This document shows positions 52,868 through 62,327 of a stretch of DNA of 64,000 bases, piece by piece (position 1 is the first letter of the stretch; the number at the start of each line of letters is the position of its first letter). Source of the stretch: an uncultured Sutterella sp. GTDB taxonomy: Bacteria; Pseudomonadota; Gammaproteobacteria; Burkholderiales; Burkholderiaceae_F. A model generated the notes under the pieces. The model had not been told where the DNA came from. It saw nothing but the letters and a program-made list of their open reading frames with translations, and searched no databases. The stretch covers positions 1 to 64,000 of the forward strand of contig UQTE01000001.1 of NCBI GenBank assembly GCA_900543805.1, written 5' to 3'. Made by a program: the position numbers and the translations under genes.

Positions 52868-53962
52868 TCAGACGTTGAAGAGGAAGTTCATGACGTCGCC
52901 GTCGCGGACGACGTAGTCCTTCCCTTCGGCGCGCATCTTGCCGGCTTCCTGCGCACCCTTTTCGCCGCGGTAGTGGATGTAGTCCTCGTACGAAATGGTC
53001 TGAGCGCGGATGAAGCCGCGCTCGAAGTCGGTGTGAATCACGCCGGCCGCCTGCGGGGCGGTGTCGCCCTTGTGGATCGTCCAGGCGCGGACTTCCTTGA
53101 CGCCCGCCGTGAAGTAGGTCTGCAGGCCGAGAAGTTCGTAGCCCGCGCGGATCACGCGGTCGAGCCCCGGTTCGTGCATGCCCATGTCCTCGAGGAACAT
53201 CTGCTTGTCTTCGTCGTCGAGGTCGGCGATTTCGGCTTCGGTCTTGGCGCAGACGGCGACGACCGGCGCGTTTTCGGCGGCGGCGTGCTCCTTGACGGCG
53301 TCAAGGAGGGGATTGTTTTCAAAGCCGTGTTCGTCGACGTTGGCGACGTACATGGTGGGCTTGATCGTGAGAAGGAAGAGCGGGCGCAAAACGGCGAGTT
53401 CTTCCTCGGTAAGCGGCACGGAACGCGCGGCCTTCGCTTCGTTCAGGGCGGGAAGGAGCTTCTCGCAGGCGAGAACGAGCTTGAGGGCTTCCTTGTCGCC
53501 GCCCTGACGCGCCTGCTTGGAATAGCGGTTGAGGGCCTTTTCCACGGTGGCGAGGTCGGCGAGCGCAAGCTCGGTGTTGATCACCGCGATGTCTTCGAGC
53601 GGATTGATGTGACCGGCCACGTGAACGATGTTGTCGTCCTGGAAGCAGCGCACGATGTGCGCGATGGCGTCGCACTCGCGGATGTTGGCGAGGAACTGGT
53701 TGCCGAGGCCTTCGCCCTTGCTCGCGCCGGCGACGAGACCGGCGATGTCGACGAATTCCACGACCGCGGGCACGATGCGCTCGGGCTTGACGATTTCCGC
53801 CAGGGCCGCAAGGCGCGGATCAGGCACTTCGACGACGCCCGTGTTCGGTTCGATCGTGCAGAAGGGATAGTTTTCCGCGGCGATGCCCGCCTTCGTGAGT
53901 GCATTGAAAATGGTCGACTTGCCGACGTTGGGCAGGCCGACGATGCCACACTTCAAACCCAT
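52868..53962 (-). CDS. ychF: Redox-regulated ATPase YchF
   Basis: A 364-residue Obg-family P-loop protein. G1 is GLPNVGKST near the N-terminus, and the specificity motif reads NVDE, the YchF-type change that favours ATP over GTP. A TGS domain ends the protein with the characteristic FNV. The length equals that of E. coli YchF (363). It binds ribosomes and modulates oxidative-stress responses; its closeness to ahpCF fits but may be accidental. It lies downstream of pth and the DUF523 gene, with a 97-base gap. Confidence 0.96.
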   Translation of the reverse strand: MGLKCGIVGLPNVGKSTIFNALTKAGIAAENYPFCTIEPNTGVVEVPDPRLAALAEIVKPERIVPAVVEFVDIAGLVAGASKGEGLGNQFLANIRECDAIAHIVRCFQDDNIVHVAGHINPLEDIAVINTELALADLATVEKALNRYSKQARQGGDKEALKLVLACEKLLPALNEAKAARSVPLTEEELAVLRPLFLLTIKPTMYVANVDEHGFENNPLLDAVKEHAAAENAPVVAVCAKTEAEIADLDDEDKQMFLEDMGMHEPGLDRVIRAGYELLGLQTYFTAGVKEVRAWTIHKGDTAPQAAGVIHTDFERGFIRAQTISYEDYIHYRGEKGAQEAGKMRAEGKDYVVRDGDVMNFLFNV

Positions 53963-54059
53963 AATCTTGTTCTCTTTTGAATGGATGTCAATGTTGAATA
54001 GGTGCCGCAGGTTGCGTCACGTTTTCCTCGTATTGTAAAGGCGTTGTCCGGCACGGGGA

Positions 54060-54524
54060 TCAAATTTCCCCGGGGCAATCCGTTTCCGAGTGAATCGTAA
54101 GACCCGCGGCACGGAGCGCCGCCGCGGCGACGCCGTCGCCCTCGCGAAGCGTGCCCGAGAAACCGCCGTCGTAGATGCGGCCGATCCCGCAGGAGGGGCT
54201 CTTCGCCTTGAGAAGAGCCGCTTCGGCGCCCTCGCGCCGGGCGGTCTCCACCGCCATGCGGGCGCCCCGCACGAAGGCTTCGGTACGGTCCTCTCCGTCG
54301 ACGGAGACGACCCGCGCCGCGCCCCGCAGGACGTCGGCCCCGTCGCCCCCTTGGATTTCCGAGGGCGTGCGGGGCGTCGGAAGGCCGCCGTCGCATTCGG
54401 GACAGATTCCGACGACGCGCACCTTTCCCTTGAGAAGATCGCGGACACGGTCGTTTCCCTTCGCCTTGCCGTCGTAGCGGCAGGGCTCTCCGAGAAGGCA
54501 GCGGCTGACGAGCCAGGTCTTCAC
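54060..54524 (-). CDS. DUF523 family protein
   Basis: A 154-residue protein of unknown function. The family pattern is clear: VSRCLLGEPCRYDG near the start, CPECDGGLPTPR in the middle and KSPSCG towards the C-terminus, five conserved cysteines that suggest metal or cluster binding. The GTG start overlaps the pth stop as GTGA, so it is translationally coupled to pth. A longer upstream frame is a shadow of pth. Confidence 0.85.
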   Translation of the reverse strand: MKTWLVSRCLLGEPCRYDGKAKGNDRVRDLLKGKVRVVGICPECDGGLPTPRTPSEIQGGDGADVLRGAARVVSVDGEDRTEAFVRGARMAVETARREGAEAALLKAKSPSCGIGRIYDGGFSGTLREGDGVAAAALRAAGLTIHSETDCPGEI

Positions 54525-55198
54525 CGGGCTTCTCCGTCGGACTTCGTCTGCGCCTTTCCTTCGGCCGTCTTTTCGGGTTCGGCCTTGGGTTTCGGGAGGG
54601 AGCCGAATTTGGCGAAGTACCGGTTGGCCTTCTGCCACTCGCCCGCCACAAGAAGGGGAATGCCGACGAGCGCCTCCTGCATCATCTTGCGGATGGCTTC
54701 GCGGTGTTCGCTCGACGGAGCGGCGAGAACGAAGTCGAACACCTGTTGCGCCCACCCGAAGGTGCGGGGGTGCCCGATGCCGATGCGAAGGCGCCAGAAG
54801 TCGGGCGTCCCGAGCTGGGCGGTGATGCTCTTGAGGCCGTTGTGGCCAGCGTTGCCGCCGCCCTTTTTGAGTTTCATCGTGCCCGGGAGGAGATCGAGCT
54901 CATCGTGAACGATGAGGATCTCTTCGGGGGCGATCTTGTAATAGGCGGCCATGGCCTGCACGGCGATGCCCGAGCGGTTCATGAACGTGGTGGGCTTCAG
55001 AAGCCAGATTTCCTCGCCCTCGATGCGCACGCGGGCGGTTTCTCCCGAAAACTTCCGGTCTTCGGAAAAGCGTCCGCCGTACTTGTCGGCGAGAAGATCG
55101 AGCATTTGAAAGCCGCAGTTGTGCCGCGTGGCTTCGTACTCCGAGCCGGGATTGCCGAGCCCGACGATCAGGCGGATGGATGACGTGTCTTGAGGCAT
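54521..55198 (-). CDS. pth: Peptidyl-tRNA hydrolase
   Basis: A 225-residue enzyme that frees tRNA from stalled peptides. GLGNPGSEYEATRHNCGF contains the catalytic His; TFMNRSG, HDELDLLPG and GGGNAGHNGLKS complete the signature. A C-terminal tail of about 25 residues rich in Lys and Glu exceeds the E. coli protein (194). ATG 55198 is set by the conserved N-terminus; a 35-codon upstream extension is low-complexity. It is 25 bases downstream of the helicase gene. Confidence 0.95.
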   Translation of the reverse strand: MPQDTSSIRLIVGLGNPGSEYEATRHNCGFQMLDLLADKYGGRFSEDRKFSGETARVRIEGEEIWLLKPTTFMNRSGIAVQAMAAYYKIAPEEILIVHDELDLLPGTMKLKKGGGNAGHNGLKSITAQLGTPDFWRLRIGIGHPRTFGWAQQVFDFVLAAPSSEHREAIRKMMQEALVGIPLLVAGEWQKANRYFAKFGSLPKPKAEPEKTAEGKAQTKSDGEAR

Positions 55199-55223
55199 GA
55201 CGAATGCGTAATGAATGACTGTA

Positions 55224-56933
55224 TCAACGGCGGGGACCGCGGCGGTCCGAACGGCTGCGCTGCGCGAAGCGGTCGTCGCCCGAACGGACGGGGCCGTTGT
55301 CACGACGGCATTGTACTTCGCGACCCTTGATGCGCACGCCCGTCATGGCGGCGAGGACCTTTTCGGCCTGTTCGTCGGCCACGTCGACGAGACTGAAGCG
55401 TTCGGTGATCTCGATGTTTCCGATCGCGCGGGCGGGAATGTCCGCTTCATTGGCGATGGCACCGACGAGGTCGGCCGGACGCACGTTCGAGAGACGGCCC
55501 ACGTTGAGGAAGAGCCTCGTCATGCCGGGTTCAACCGTGCGGGAGCGTTCGCGGTGCGGACGGTCCTTCGCGGAGCGCTCGCGACGGGGACGCTCGAAGG
55601 GCGCGAAGGTCGGAATGTCGGCGGTGTCCTCTTCGCCGCTTTCGACGGCGTCGGCAAGCTTGATGGCCGCGGCGGCGATGTCGAAGACGTCGTAGGAGTC
55701 GCCGAGCGCCTCGACGATGACGTGGAAGCGGTCGAGGTCGCCCCCTTCGAGCACGTCCTCAAGGCGCCTGCGCATCGTTTCGAGACGCTTGGCGCGCACG
55801 TCGGTGGCCGAGGGGACGCTGCGGATTTCGATGCGCGTCTTGGTGATCTGTTCGATCGCGCGCAGATGACGGTGTTCGCGCGGCTCGAGAATCGTGATCG
55901 CGGTGCCCGTGCGGCCGGCGCGGCCCGTACGGCCGATGCGGTGCACGTAGGTTTCCACCGAGGCGGGAATGCCGTAATTGATGACGTGCGTGAGGTTTTC
56001 GAGGTCGATCCCGCGGGCGGCCACGTCGGTGGCGACGATGGCGTCGATCTGACCCGAGCGGGCGCGCTTCATGACGCGGTCGCGCGTGGGCTGATCAAGG
56101 CCCCCGTGGAGCGCTTCGATGCCGTAGCCGCGGGCGCGAAGCGCCTCGGTGAGGTCGTCCACCTCCATGCGCGTGCGCGTGAAGATGATGGCGAGTTCCG
56201 GGCTTTCGATGTCGAGAATGCGTCCGAGCGCGGCGAGACGGTAGTTGCGGCCCACCACGTAGGCGATCTGCGGCACGCGGGGCGCTTCGCCTTCGGCCGT
56301 CTTTTCGCGGGCGATGCGGATGCGCACGGGGTCGTTGAGGTGACGCTCGGCGATGTGCGCGATCTTGGGCGGAAGCGTGGCCGAAAAGAGCGCCGTCTGC
56401 ACGTGGTCGGGGAGGGATTCGAAAATCGCCTCGAGTTCGTCCGCGAAGCCGAGGTCGAGCATTTCGTCGGCTTCGTCGAGCACGAGCGCGCGGACCTGCG
56501 AGAGGTCGAGCGTGCCCTTCTTGATGTGGTCGAGCGCGCGGCCGGGCGTCGCCACGACGACGTGCGTCCCGCGGCGAAGGGCTCGGATCTGGCGGCCGTA
56601 TTCCTGACCGCCGTAGATCGGCGTGATGTGCGCGCCCGAAGCCTTGCCGAAGCTGTGGAAGGATTCGCTCACCTGCAGACAGAGTTCGCGCGTGGGCGTG
56701 AGAACGAGCACGAGCGGCAGGTCGGCTTCTTCGCCCACGACGTAGCGCTCGAGAAGCGGCAGCGCAAAGGCGGCCGTCTTGCCAGTGCCGGTCGCGGCCA
56801 TGCCGAGAACGTCGCGGCCGGAAAGGAGAGCGGGGATGGCTTCGGTTTGAATCGGGGTCGGTTCTTCAAAACCGAGCTGCGTGATGGCGTCGACGATCGA
56901 CGCGGAGAGTCCGAGATCGGAAAAAGCGGGCAT
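55224..56933 (-). CDS. DEAD-box RNA helicase (DeaD/CsdA-like)
   Basis: A 569-residue ATP-dependent RNA helicase. Q motif GFEEPTPIQ, motif I AATGTGKT, DEAD, SAT, and HRIGRTGR are all present in order within residues 1-370. A DbpA-type RNA-binding domain (about residues 470-545) and an Arg-rich tail follow, the CsdA/DeaD layout. It may act in ribosome assembly and mRNA decay. It is between rplY and pth on the same strand, separated from rplY by a terminator. Confidence 0.9.
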   Translation of the reverse strand: MPAFSDLGLSASIVDAITQLGFEEPTPIQTEAIPALLSGRDVLGMAATGTGKTAAFALPLLERYVVGEEADLPLVLVLTPTRELCLQVSESFHSFGKASGAHITPIYGGQEYGRQIRALRRGTHVVVATPGRALDHIKKGTLDLSQVRALVLDEADEMLDLGFADELEAIFESLPDHVQTALFSATLPPKIAHIAERHLNDPVRIRIAREKTAEGEAPRVPQIAYVVGRNYRLAALGRILDIESPELAIIFTRTRMEVDDLTEALRARGYGIEALHGGLDQPTRDRVMKRARSGQIDAIVATDVAARGIDLENLTHVINYGIPASVETYVHRIGRTGRAGRTGTAITILEPREHRHLRAIEQITKTRIEIRSVPSATDVRAKRLETMRRRLEDVLEGGDLDRFHVIVEALGDSYDVFDIAAAAIKLADAVESGEEDTADIPTFAPFERPRRERSAKDRPHRERSRTVEPGMTRLFLNVGRLSNVRPADLVGAIANEADIPARAIGNIEITERFSLVDVADEQAEKVLAAMTGVRIKGREVQCRRDNGPVRSGDDRFAQRSRSDRRGPRR

Positions 56934-57030
56934 GGTGTCCTGTAATGCTGATGGTCCACTCGCCCGTACACGTCGTCGAACTCGAAAGGAAAGGGGCAAA
57001 TGGAAGGGCGGGGTGCGGCACCCCACAACA

Positions 57031-57065
57031 AAACGGCCCGTTCAGGGAGCCCCTGAACGAGCCGT
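57031..57065 (-). terminator. Terminator of rplY
   Basis: ACGGC...GTTCAGG and CCTGAAC...GCCGT form an extended imperfect stem between about 57032 and 57065; GCCGTTTTGTTG follows on the minus strand. It sits 24 bases after the rplY stop. Confidence 0.75.
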
Positions 57066-57089
57066 CGGGAAAAGTCGGTCGACCGAAGA

Positions 57090-57707
57090 TTATTCGGCGG
57101 CGGCCGCGGCGGGAGCGGCGGCGGCTTCTTCGCCTTCGGCGGCGGTGACTTCTTCTTCAACCTTGGCGATCACGGAGGCGATCACAACATCGGGATGATG
57201 CACGGAGACGCCTTCGGGGAGCTTGAGGTCGGCGGCGCGCAGCGTCGTGCCGAGCGTCATGCCGGAGAGGTCGACGGCCACGAATTCGGGCAGTTCGCGC
57301 GGCATGCAGGTGACTTCGACGTAAGCGGCGGCGTGCGAGATGATGGCCTTGTCCACCTTGACGGCGGGGCTTTCTTCTTCGCCCGAGAAGTGCAGCGGAA
57401 CGCGCATCGTGACCTTTTCGTTTTCAGCGATGCGCTGGAAGTCGATGTGCAGAACCTGCGGCTTGTACGGGTGCATCTGGAAGGCGCGGAGAACGACGAG
57501 TTCTTCCTTGCCGTCGAGTTCCATCGTCAGGATCGAGGCGTGGAACTTTTCCTTGCGCAGCGCGTAGAAGATGGGATTGTGTTCGAGCTCGATGGGCGTG
57601 GCGGGCAAGCCGGCGCCGTAGACGATGCCGGGAAGCTTGTCAGCGCGGCGAAGGCGGCGGCTCGCACCCGTACCTTGCGCAGTACGCGTAGTGGCGATGA
57701 TCTTCAT
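57090..57707 (-). CDS. rplY: 50S ribosomal protein bL25, long Ctc/TL5 form
   Basis: A 205-residue 5S-rRNA-binding protein. The N-terminal L25 domain (about residues 1-92) includes RRLRRADKLPGIVYG and HIDFQRI; the C-terminal TL5/CTC domain ends in an Ala/Glu tail. The two-domain form is usual in Betaproteobacteria. It follows prs with the conserved order prs-rplY-pth. Confidence 0.95.
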   Translation of the reverse strand: MKIIATTRTAQGTGASRRLRRADKLPGIVYGAGLPATPIELEHNPIFYALRKEKFHASILTMELDGKEELVVLRAFQMHPYKPQVLHIDFQRIAENEKVTMRVPLHFSGEEESPAVKVDKAIISHAAAYVEVTCMPRELPEFVAVDLSGMTLGTTLRAADLKLPEGVSVHHPDVVIASVIAKVEEEVTAAEGEEAAAAPAAAAAE

Positions 57708-57792
57708 GGGAATGTTTCCTGTAGTGTGCCGGCAATCGCGACCAATCGCCGGCGGATCGTAAAAAGCCGTGAGGCGAAAACCTCACAAGCAA

Positions 57793-57865
57793 AAACCGTC
57801 CCGAGGGAACGGTTTGAAGAAAGGACCCGATTCTAACAGAAACATCCCGCCCGTGGGCGGGATGT
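57793..57865 (-). terminator. Tandem terminator hairpins after prs
   Basis: The first hairpin met by prs transcripts is a perfect 11-bp stem (57842-57852 with 57855-57865) followed by TTCTGTT. The second (57793-57802 with 57805-57815, one bulge) is followed by TTTTTG. A minus-strand TAGAAT between them could be a -10 element for rplY. Confidence 0.65.
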
Positions 57866-57910
57866 CTCGGAAAAAGAAAGGGTTGTCGTCCGAAGGGGAC
57901 GCAGCGCCTC

Positions 57911-58870
57911 TTATTCGGCGAAGAGGTCGCTCACGGATTCGCCGCGGGCGATGCGGGCGAGCGTTTCACCGATGATGCCGGCGCAGGAGACCTGGCGGAT
58001 CTTGTTGCAGGCGCGGGCCGCGTCGGAGAGCGGAATCGTGTCGGTCACGACGAGTTCGTCGAGGGCCGAGTTCGTGATGCGTTCGCCGGCGGAACCGGAG
58101 AGAACCGGGTGCGTGATGTAGGCGACGACGCGCTTGGCACCGCGTTCCTTCAGGGCGCCGGCGGCGTTGCAGAGCGTGCCGGCGGTGTCGACGATGTCGT
58201 CGGTGATGACGCAGGTGCGGCCGTTGACTTCACCGATGATGTTCATGATTTCGGCGACGTTGGCGCGCGGGCGGCGCTTGTCGATGATGGCGAGGTCGCA
58301 TTCGAGGGCCTTGGCCATGGCGCGGGCGCGAACCACACCGCCGACGTCGGGGGAGACCACCATCAGGTCGGGGTAGTTGTGCGTGAGGAGGTCCTTGAGG
58401 AGGACCGGCGTCGCGTAGATGTTGTCGACGGGAATGTCGAAGAAGCCCTGGATCTGGTCGGCGTGCAGGTCCATCGTGAGGACGCGGTTGACGCCGGCGG
58501 CCTGCAGCATGTTGGCCACGACCTTGGCGGAAATCGCCACGCGGGTCGAACGGGGACGGCGGTCCTGACGGGCATAGCCGTAGTAGGGGATCGCGGCGGT
58601 GATGCGGGCGGCGGAAGCGCGCTTGAGCGCGTCCACCATGATCATCAGTTCCATGAGGTTGTCGTTCGTCGGAGCGCAGGTGCTCTGAAGAACGAAAACG
58701 TCGCGACCGCGGACGCTGTCGAGGAGCTGAACCATGACTTCGCCGTCGCTGAAACGGGAAACCGTGGCGTGACCGAGGGGAATATTGAGGGAGTTGGCGA
58801 CGGCCTTGGCGAGCTCAGGATTGGCGTTGCCCGCAAAGATCGTCATGCTGTCCGGCACCTTATGGACCAT
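57911..58870 (-). CDS. prs: Ribose-phosphate pyrophosphokinase
   Basis: A 319-residue enzyme making PRPP from ribose 5-phosphate and [29 protein letters not shown] and the PRPP-binding [10 protein letters not shown] are conserved. The length is typical. ATG 58870 gives an N-terminus like that of other Burkholderiales enzymes; ATG 58846 has a stronger ribosome-binding site and remains possible. It lies downstream of tRNA-Gln and ispE on the same strand, the conserved beta arrangement. Confidence 0.96.
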   Translation of the reverse strand: MVHKVPDSMTIFAGNANPELAKAVANSLNIPLGHATVSRFSDGEVMVQLLDSVRGRDVFVLQSTCAPTNDNLMELMIMVDALKRASAARITAAIPYYGYARQDRRPRSTRVAISAKVVANMLQAAGVNRVLTMDLHADQIQGFFDIPVDNIYATPVLLKDLLTHNYPDLMVVSPDVGGVVRARAMAKALECDLAIIDKRRPRANVAEIMNIIGEVNGRTCVITDDIVDTAGTLCNAAGALKERGAKRVVAYITHPVLSGSAGERITNSALDELVVTDTIPLSDAARACNKIRQVSCAGIIGETLARIARGESVSDLFAE

Positions 58871-59000
58871 GATTATGCTCTGTGAAAAAACGGCTTGCGC
58901 CGCACATCGAAAAGGACGCCGTCAGGGTAACACAGACGGCGCACAAAAACGAAAGGGAGAGCAAAAACATTTTGCCTCCCCGTAGATTGAAACAAAGCGT

Positions 59001-59078
59001 TGGCAGGGGTAGAAGGATTCGAACCTTCGAATGCCGGAATCAAAATCCGGTGCCTTAGGCCAGCTTGGCGATACCCCT
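59001..59078 (-). tRNA. tRNA-Gln (anticodon TTG)
   Basis: Read on the minus strand, AGGGGTA pairs with TACCCCT as acceptor stem, with an encoded CCA at 59003-59001. The D arm is GCC...GGC, the anticodon arm CCGGA-TTTTGAT-TCCGG gives anticodon TTG, and the T arm GAAGG-TTCGAAT-CCTTC is perfect. The sequence is very close to proteobacterial tRNA-Gln. It lies 15 bases after ispE and ahead of prs. Confidence 0.96.
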
Positions 59079-59093
59079 AGCCGAGTATTTTTA

Positions 59094-59966
59094 TCATTCG
59101 GTGCACCACGCCGCCAAGGGGTGTTCCGCCATCATGCGGCACAAAAATCCCCGCCAGTCGTCCGGGAGATCAGAGAGCACGTCTCGTGCGGCTCGATCAG
59201 CATCCGAAACTAGGGCGAACACGGCGCTGCCGGATCCGGTCATCCGCGCCTCGAATCCGCGTCGTCGAATTCGTGAGAGCGCGTCGCTCACGCGAGGCTC
59301 GAGTCGCTCGGCAACGGCTTGCAAATCGTTGCGTCCGAAGAGCGGCGAACCATGGTGGCGGACAAAGTCGGAAAAGATCTCCATTTTCTCTGATTTGGTA
59401 TTTCTTGTCAAGGAAGGGTGAGAGAAAATTTCCGCCGTCGAAAGCCCCCGTCCCGGCCAGACGACAAGGAATTGCGAGGGGGGAAGGGAGAGGGGGCGAA
59501 GTTCTTCGCCGATCCCTTCGGCCCAGGCGTTTTGCCCGAAAAGAAAGAAGGGAACGTCGGCGCCGAGCGTGAGGCCGATCCGCATGAGTTCGGCTCGGCC
59601 GAGGCCGAGCCCCCAGAGCCGATTGAGGGCGAGAAGAACGGTGGCCGCGTCGGAACTGCCGCCCCCCATGCCCGCCTGACTCGGAATGCGCTTCTCCAGA
59701 CGGATTTCCGCGCCGAGGCGCACGCCCGTCGCCTCCTGCAGGGCGCGGGCCGCCCGAACGCAGAGGTCCTTTTCCACTTCGCCCACGACGTCGCCCGTCC
59801 GAACAACGGCGCCGTCTTCGCGCAGCGTGACGTCGATCGTGTCGCAGAGGTCGATCAGAACGAAGGCGGACTGCAGAAGGTGCTTTCCGTCGGGACGGCG
59901 GCCCGTCACGTGCAAAAAGAGGTTGAGCTTTGCCGGGGCGGGCAGGCCGAGAAAGGCTTTCGTCAT
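59094..59966 (-). CDS. ispE: 4-diphosphocytidyl-2-C-methyl-D-erythritol kinase
   Basis: A 290-residue GHMP kinase of the non-mevalonate isoprenoid pathway. PAPAKLNLFLHV at the start and the ATP loop PSQAGMGGGSSDAA are diagnostic; MTGSGSAVFAL near the C-terminus is motif 3. The start overlaps the lolB stop (ATGA). The lolB-ispE-tRNA-Gln-prs order is conserved across Betaproteobacteria. Confidence 0.96.
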   Translation of the reverse strand: MTKAFLGLPAPAKLNLFLHVTGRRPDGKHLLQSAFVLIDLCDTIDVTLREDGAVVRTGDVVGEVEKDLCVRAARALQEATGVRLGAEIRLEKRIPSQAGMGGGSSDAATVLLALNRLWGLGLGRAELMRIGLTLGADVPFFLFGQNAWAEGIGEELRPLSLPPSQFLVVWPGRGLSTAEIFSHPSLTRNTKSEKMEIFSDFVRHHGSPLFGRNDLQAVAERLEPRVSDALSRIRRRGFEARMTGSGSAVFALVSDADRAARDVLSDLPDDWRGFLCRMMAEHPLAAWCTE

Positions 59967-60487
59967 GGCTTCGGGGTGTCGAGAAGAAGGGTGAGGCGCA
60001 TTCTGGCGCCCCGGTTTTCATAAACCGCGAGGATGCGCGAGGGCGTTGAATCGGGTTGGCGCGCGCTTACGGTCACGCTCCAGTCTCCATCGCGCCAGCT
60101 TTCGGCCGGGAGGGCGTCGGGGCCGGGACGGCCGTCGAGCCAGGCTTCGAGCGTCGAAACGGGGATGGAAAAGCCGAGCGTCTCCTCCATGAGCGCTTCG
60201 GGCGAGTCGCCCCGCGCAACGACTTCGTCGAGTCCGCGCGAGATGGTGGTCCCGTGCGGGGTGGATTCGATGCGCGCGATGACGCCCGAGAGCGGCGTCA
60301 GAATGTCGAGGCGCAAGAGGCCGGGACCGGTGCGAAGCGTGAAGCGTCCCGTGAATTGTTCGGGGGCGCCGTATCCCGTTTTCTGCAGGCTGAAGCGGCC
60401 GCGGCGCTCCCGCACGCCCTCGGGCAAGGTCGTGCAGGCCGCCAACAGGAGGCCCGCGGGGAGAAGAAGAAGAGTTCTGCGCTTCAT
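59963..60487 (-). CDS. lolB: Outer-membrane lipoprotein receptor LolB
   Basis: A 174-residue lipoprotein. A signal sequence ends in the lipobox LLAAC, so the mature protein starts at Cys18. The body is a small beta-rich domain consistent with LolB, which accepts lipoproteins from LolA and inserts them into the outer membrane. Sequence similarity is modest, as usual for LolB; the position directly upstream of ispE supports it. The start overlaps the stop of the TPR gene by four bases. Confidence 0.88.
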   Translation of the reverse strand: MKRRTLLLLPAGLLLAACTTLPEGVRERRGRFSLQKTGYGAPEQFTGRFTLRTGPGLLRLDILTPLSGVIARIESTPHGTTISRGLDEVVARGDSPEALMEETLGFSIPVSTLEAWLDGRPGPDALPAESWRDGDWSVTVSARQPDSTPSRILAVYENRGARMRLTLLLDTPKP

Positions 60488-62226
60488 CGCTTGAGCCCCA
60501 TGCGCTCGCCGAAGGCCAACACTTCGGGAGCGTCGTTCGTGCGCTTTCGCAGATCCTGCCAGAGCGAGGCCGCCTCGTCGTTGCGCTTGGCCGCGACGAG
60601 CACTTCGATCAGGTGTTCGGCCACTTCGACGTCGAACTGACGCTTGAGGCTCAGGAGAATGAATTCCGCCGCCTCGTCGAATTTTCCTTCGCGGTAGCAG
60701 AGCCATCCCATCGAGTCGAGCACGTAGGGGTCGAGCGGAGCGAGGCGATAGGCGCCTTCAAGAAGCGCCCGCGCTTCGGGAAGACGGCGATTCTGATCGG
60801 CCCAGAGGTAACCCAGAGCGTTCGAGGCCTGTACGTGGTCGGGGTTGATGTCGAGAAGTTCCAGAAGATAGGTTTCGGACTTCTTCGAGTCGCCCGACTC
60901 CTGCGCGATCATGGCGGCGTCGTAGAGGAAGTCGGTGCTCTTTCCGTAGCGCTCGTAGGCTTCGTCGATCACCCGCATGGCGTCGTCCTTGCGGTCGGCT
61001 TCGAGAAGGAGTTCGGCTTCGGCGCGGATGAGCGGCTCTTCGTTGCCGTGCGGATCCTGTCGGGCCGTGCGCAGGGATTCGATCGCCTTGTCGATTTCCC
61101 CGGCGGCCGCCCAGGCGCGCGCTTCGTTGAGGCGGGCCTGACGTGCGAAGGGGCCGGACTTGAGTTCGGCGAAGGCTTCGGCCGCTTCGGCGGGCCTTTC
61201 CAGAGCGAGCGCCGTCTGGCCGATCTGCAGCCACACGTCCGTGTGCGAGAGGTCGATCCCGGGACTTTCCTCGCGCAGGTACTTCACGTAGCGGCGGAAG
61301 TAGGCGAGGGCCTCTTCGGGCGCTCTCGCCTCGTTGGCGAGAAGGCCCGCCGTGTAGAGGAGATTGGGGTTTTCGACGTCGCCCTTCGTGGCGCGGTCCG
61401 CTTCCTTGAGGGCGGCCTCCTTCTGGCCCGCGCGGGCGAGAACGCGGCCGTAGATGAGGCGGACGGTGTCGGCGTCGGGGTGGCGCTTCAGGAAGCGCTC
61501 GAGCATGGACTGCGTCTCCTTGCGTGCGACCGGCCAGCAGATGTCGGCGGCAAGCGACACCGTCTCTTCGTCGTCGGGCAGACCCTTTTGCGCGGACGCG
61601 GCGAGTCGGCAGGCTTCTTCATAGCGGCTGTTCATCTTGGCGTGCACGGCCGATGCGAGCTGCACCTGCGGAGCGTTGCGGTGGCGGCTTTGATAGGGTT
61701 CGAGAAGATTCTTCGCGACGGCGTAGGAGAGCTTGCTCTTGGCGAGAAGCTCCGTCATGCGGGCCGTCCAGGCGACCTTGTCTTCGGCGTTTCGGTACAT
61801 CACGGCCAGGCGGTCGCGCACGGCGCCGACGGTTTCCTTTTCGATGTCGCGCGCCAAGAGCGACTGCTGGGCGATTTCGGACTTCGGGTCGATCTTGAGC
61901 CATTCTTCGGCGATGCGCACGACGAGATCCGAATCGCGGGCCGAGACGGCGGCCTGCCAGGCCATTTCGGCGAGTTCCTTCGTCGGAGTCTGTTGGAAGG
62001 CGTCATAAAAGGCGTTCGCCGCGAATTCGTGTTCGTTGCGGTGCAGGGCGATGCCGCCGGCGATGAGATCGAAGAGCTGGCGGTTCGCCTTCGTCACCGC
62101 GGGATGGCCCGCGGGCATGCCTTCCGAAGAAACCCCCATGCCCGGATGAGCCGAAAGGGGCGCGGCGAAAAGAAAGGCGCTCACGCCGGTGAGAAGCGTT
62201 GCGCCGAGCGTAGTGAAGGGACGCAT
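60484..62226 (-). CDS. Exported tetratricopeptide-repeat protein
   Basis: A 580-residue protein with a signal peptide (residues 1-26, cut after PLSA) and helical TPR-type repeats through the rest, clearest near residues 420-560 (for example ASNALGYLWADQNRRLPEA). Its neighbours lolB and ispE and the arrangement TPR-lolB-ispE are conserved in Betaproteobacteria. A scaffold role in the periplasm or outer membrane is likely; no specific partner can be named. The start at 62226 is set by the signal peptide. Confidence 0.82.
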   Translation of the reverse strand: MRPFTTLGATLLTGVSAFLFAAPLSAHPGMGVSSEGMPAGHPAVTKANRQLFDLIAGGIALHRNEHEFAANAFYDAFQQTPTKELAEMAWQAAVSARDSDLVVRIAEEWLKIDPKSEIAQQSLLARDIEKETVGAVRDRLAVMYRNAEDKVAWTARMTELLAKSKLSYAVAKNLLEPYQSRHRNAPQVQLASAVHAKMNSRYEEACRLAASAQKGLPDDEETVSLAADICWPVARKETQSMLERFLKRHPDADTVRLIYGRVLARAGQKEAALKEADRATKGDVENPNLLYTAGLLANEARAPEEALAYFRRYVKYLREESPGIDLSHTDVWLQIGQTALALERPAEAAEAFAELKSGPFARQARLNEARAWAAAGEIDKAIESLRTARQDPHGNEEPLIRAEAELLLEADRKDDAMRVIDEAYERYGKSTDFLYDAAMIAQESGDSKKSETYLLELLDINPDHVQASNALGYLWADQNRRLPEARALLEGAYRLAPLDPYVLDSMGWLCYREGKFDEAAEFILLSLKRQFDVEVAEHLIEVLVAAKRNDEAASLWQDLRKRTNDAPEVLAFGERMGLKR

Positions 62227-62327
62227 GTCGTTATGAATGTCGAGTGCGGAATGTCTCGCCATTGTAGCGAGAACGTCTCCGTACATACGGGTGAAGCGGG
62301 ACGGAAGATGTGCCAAAATGCCACGTC

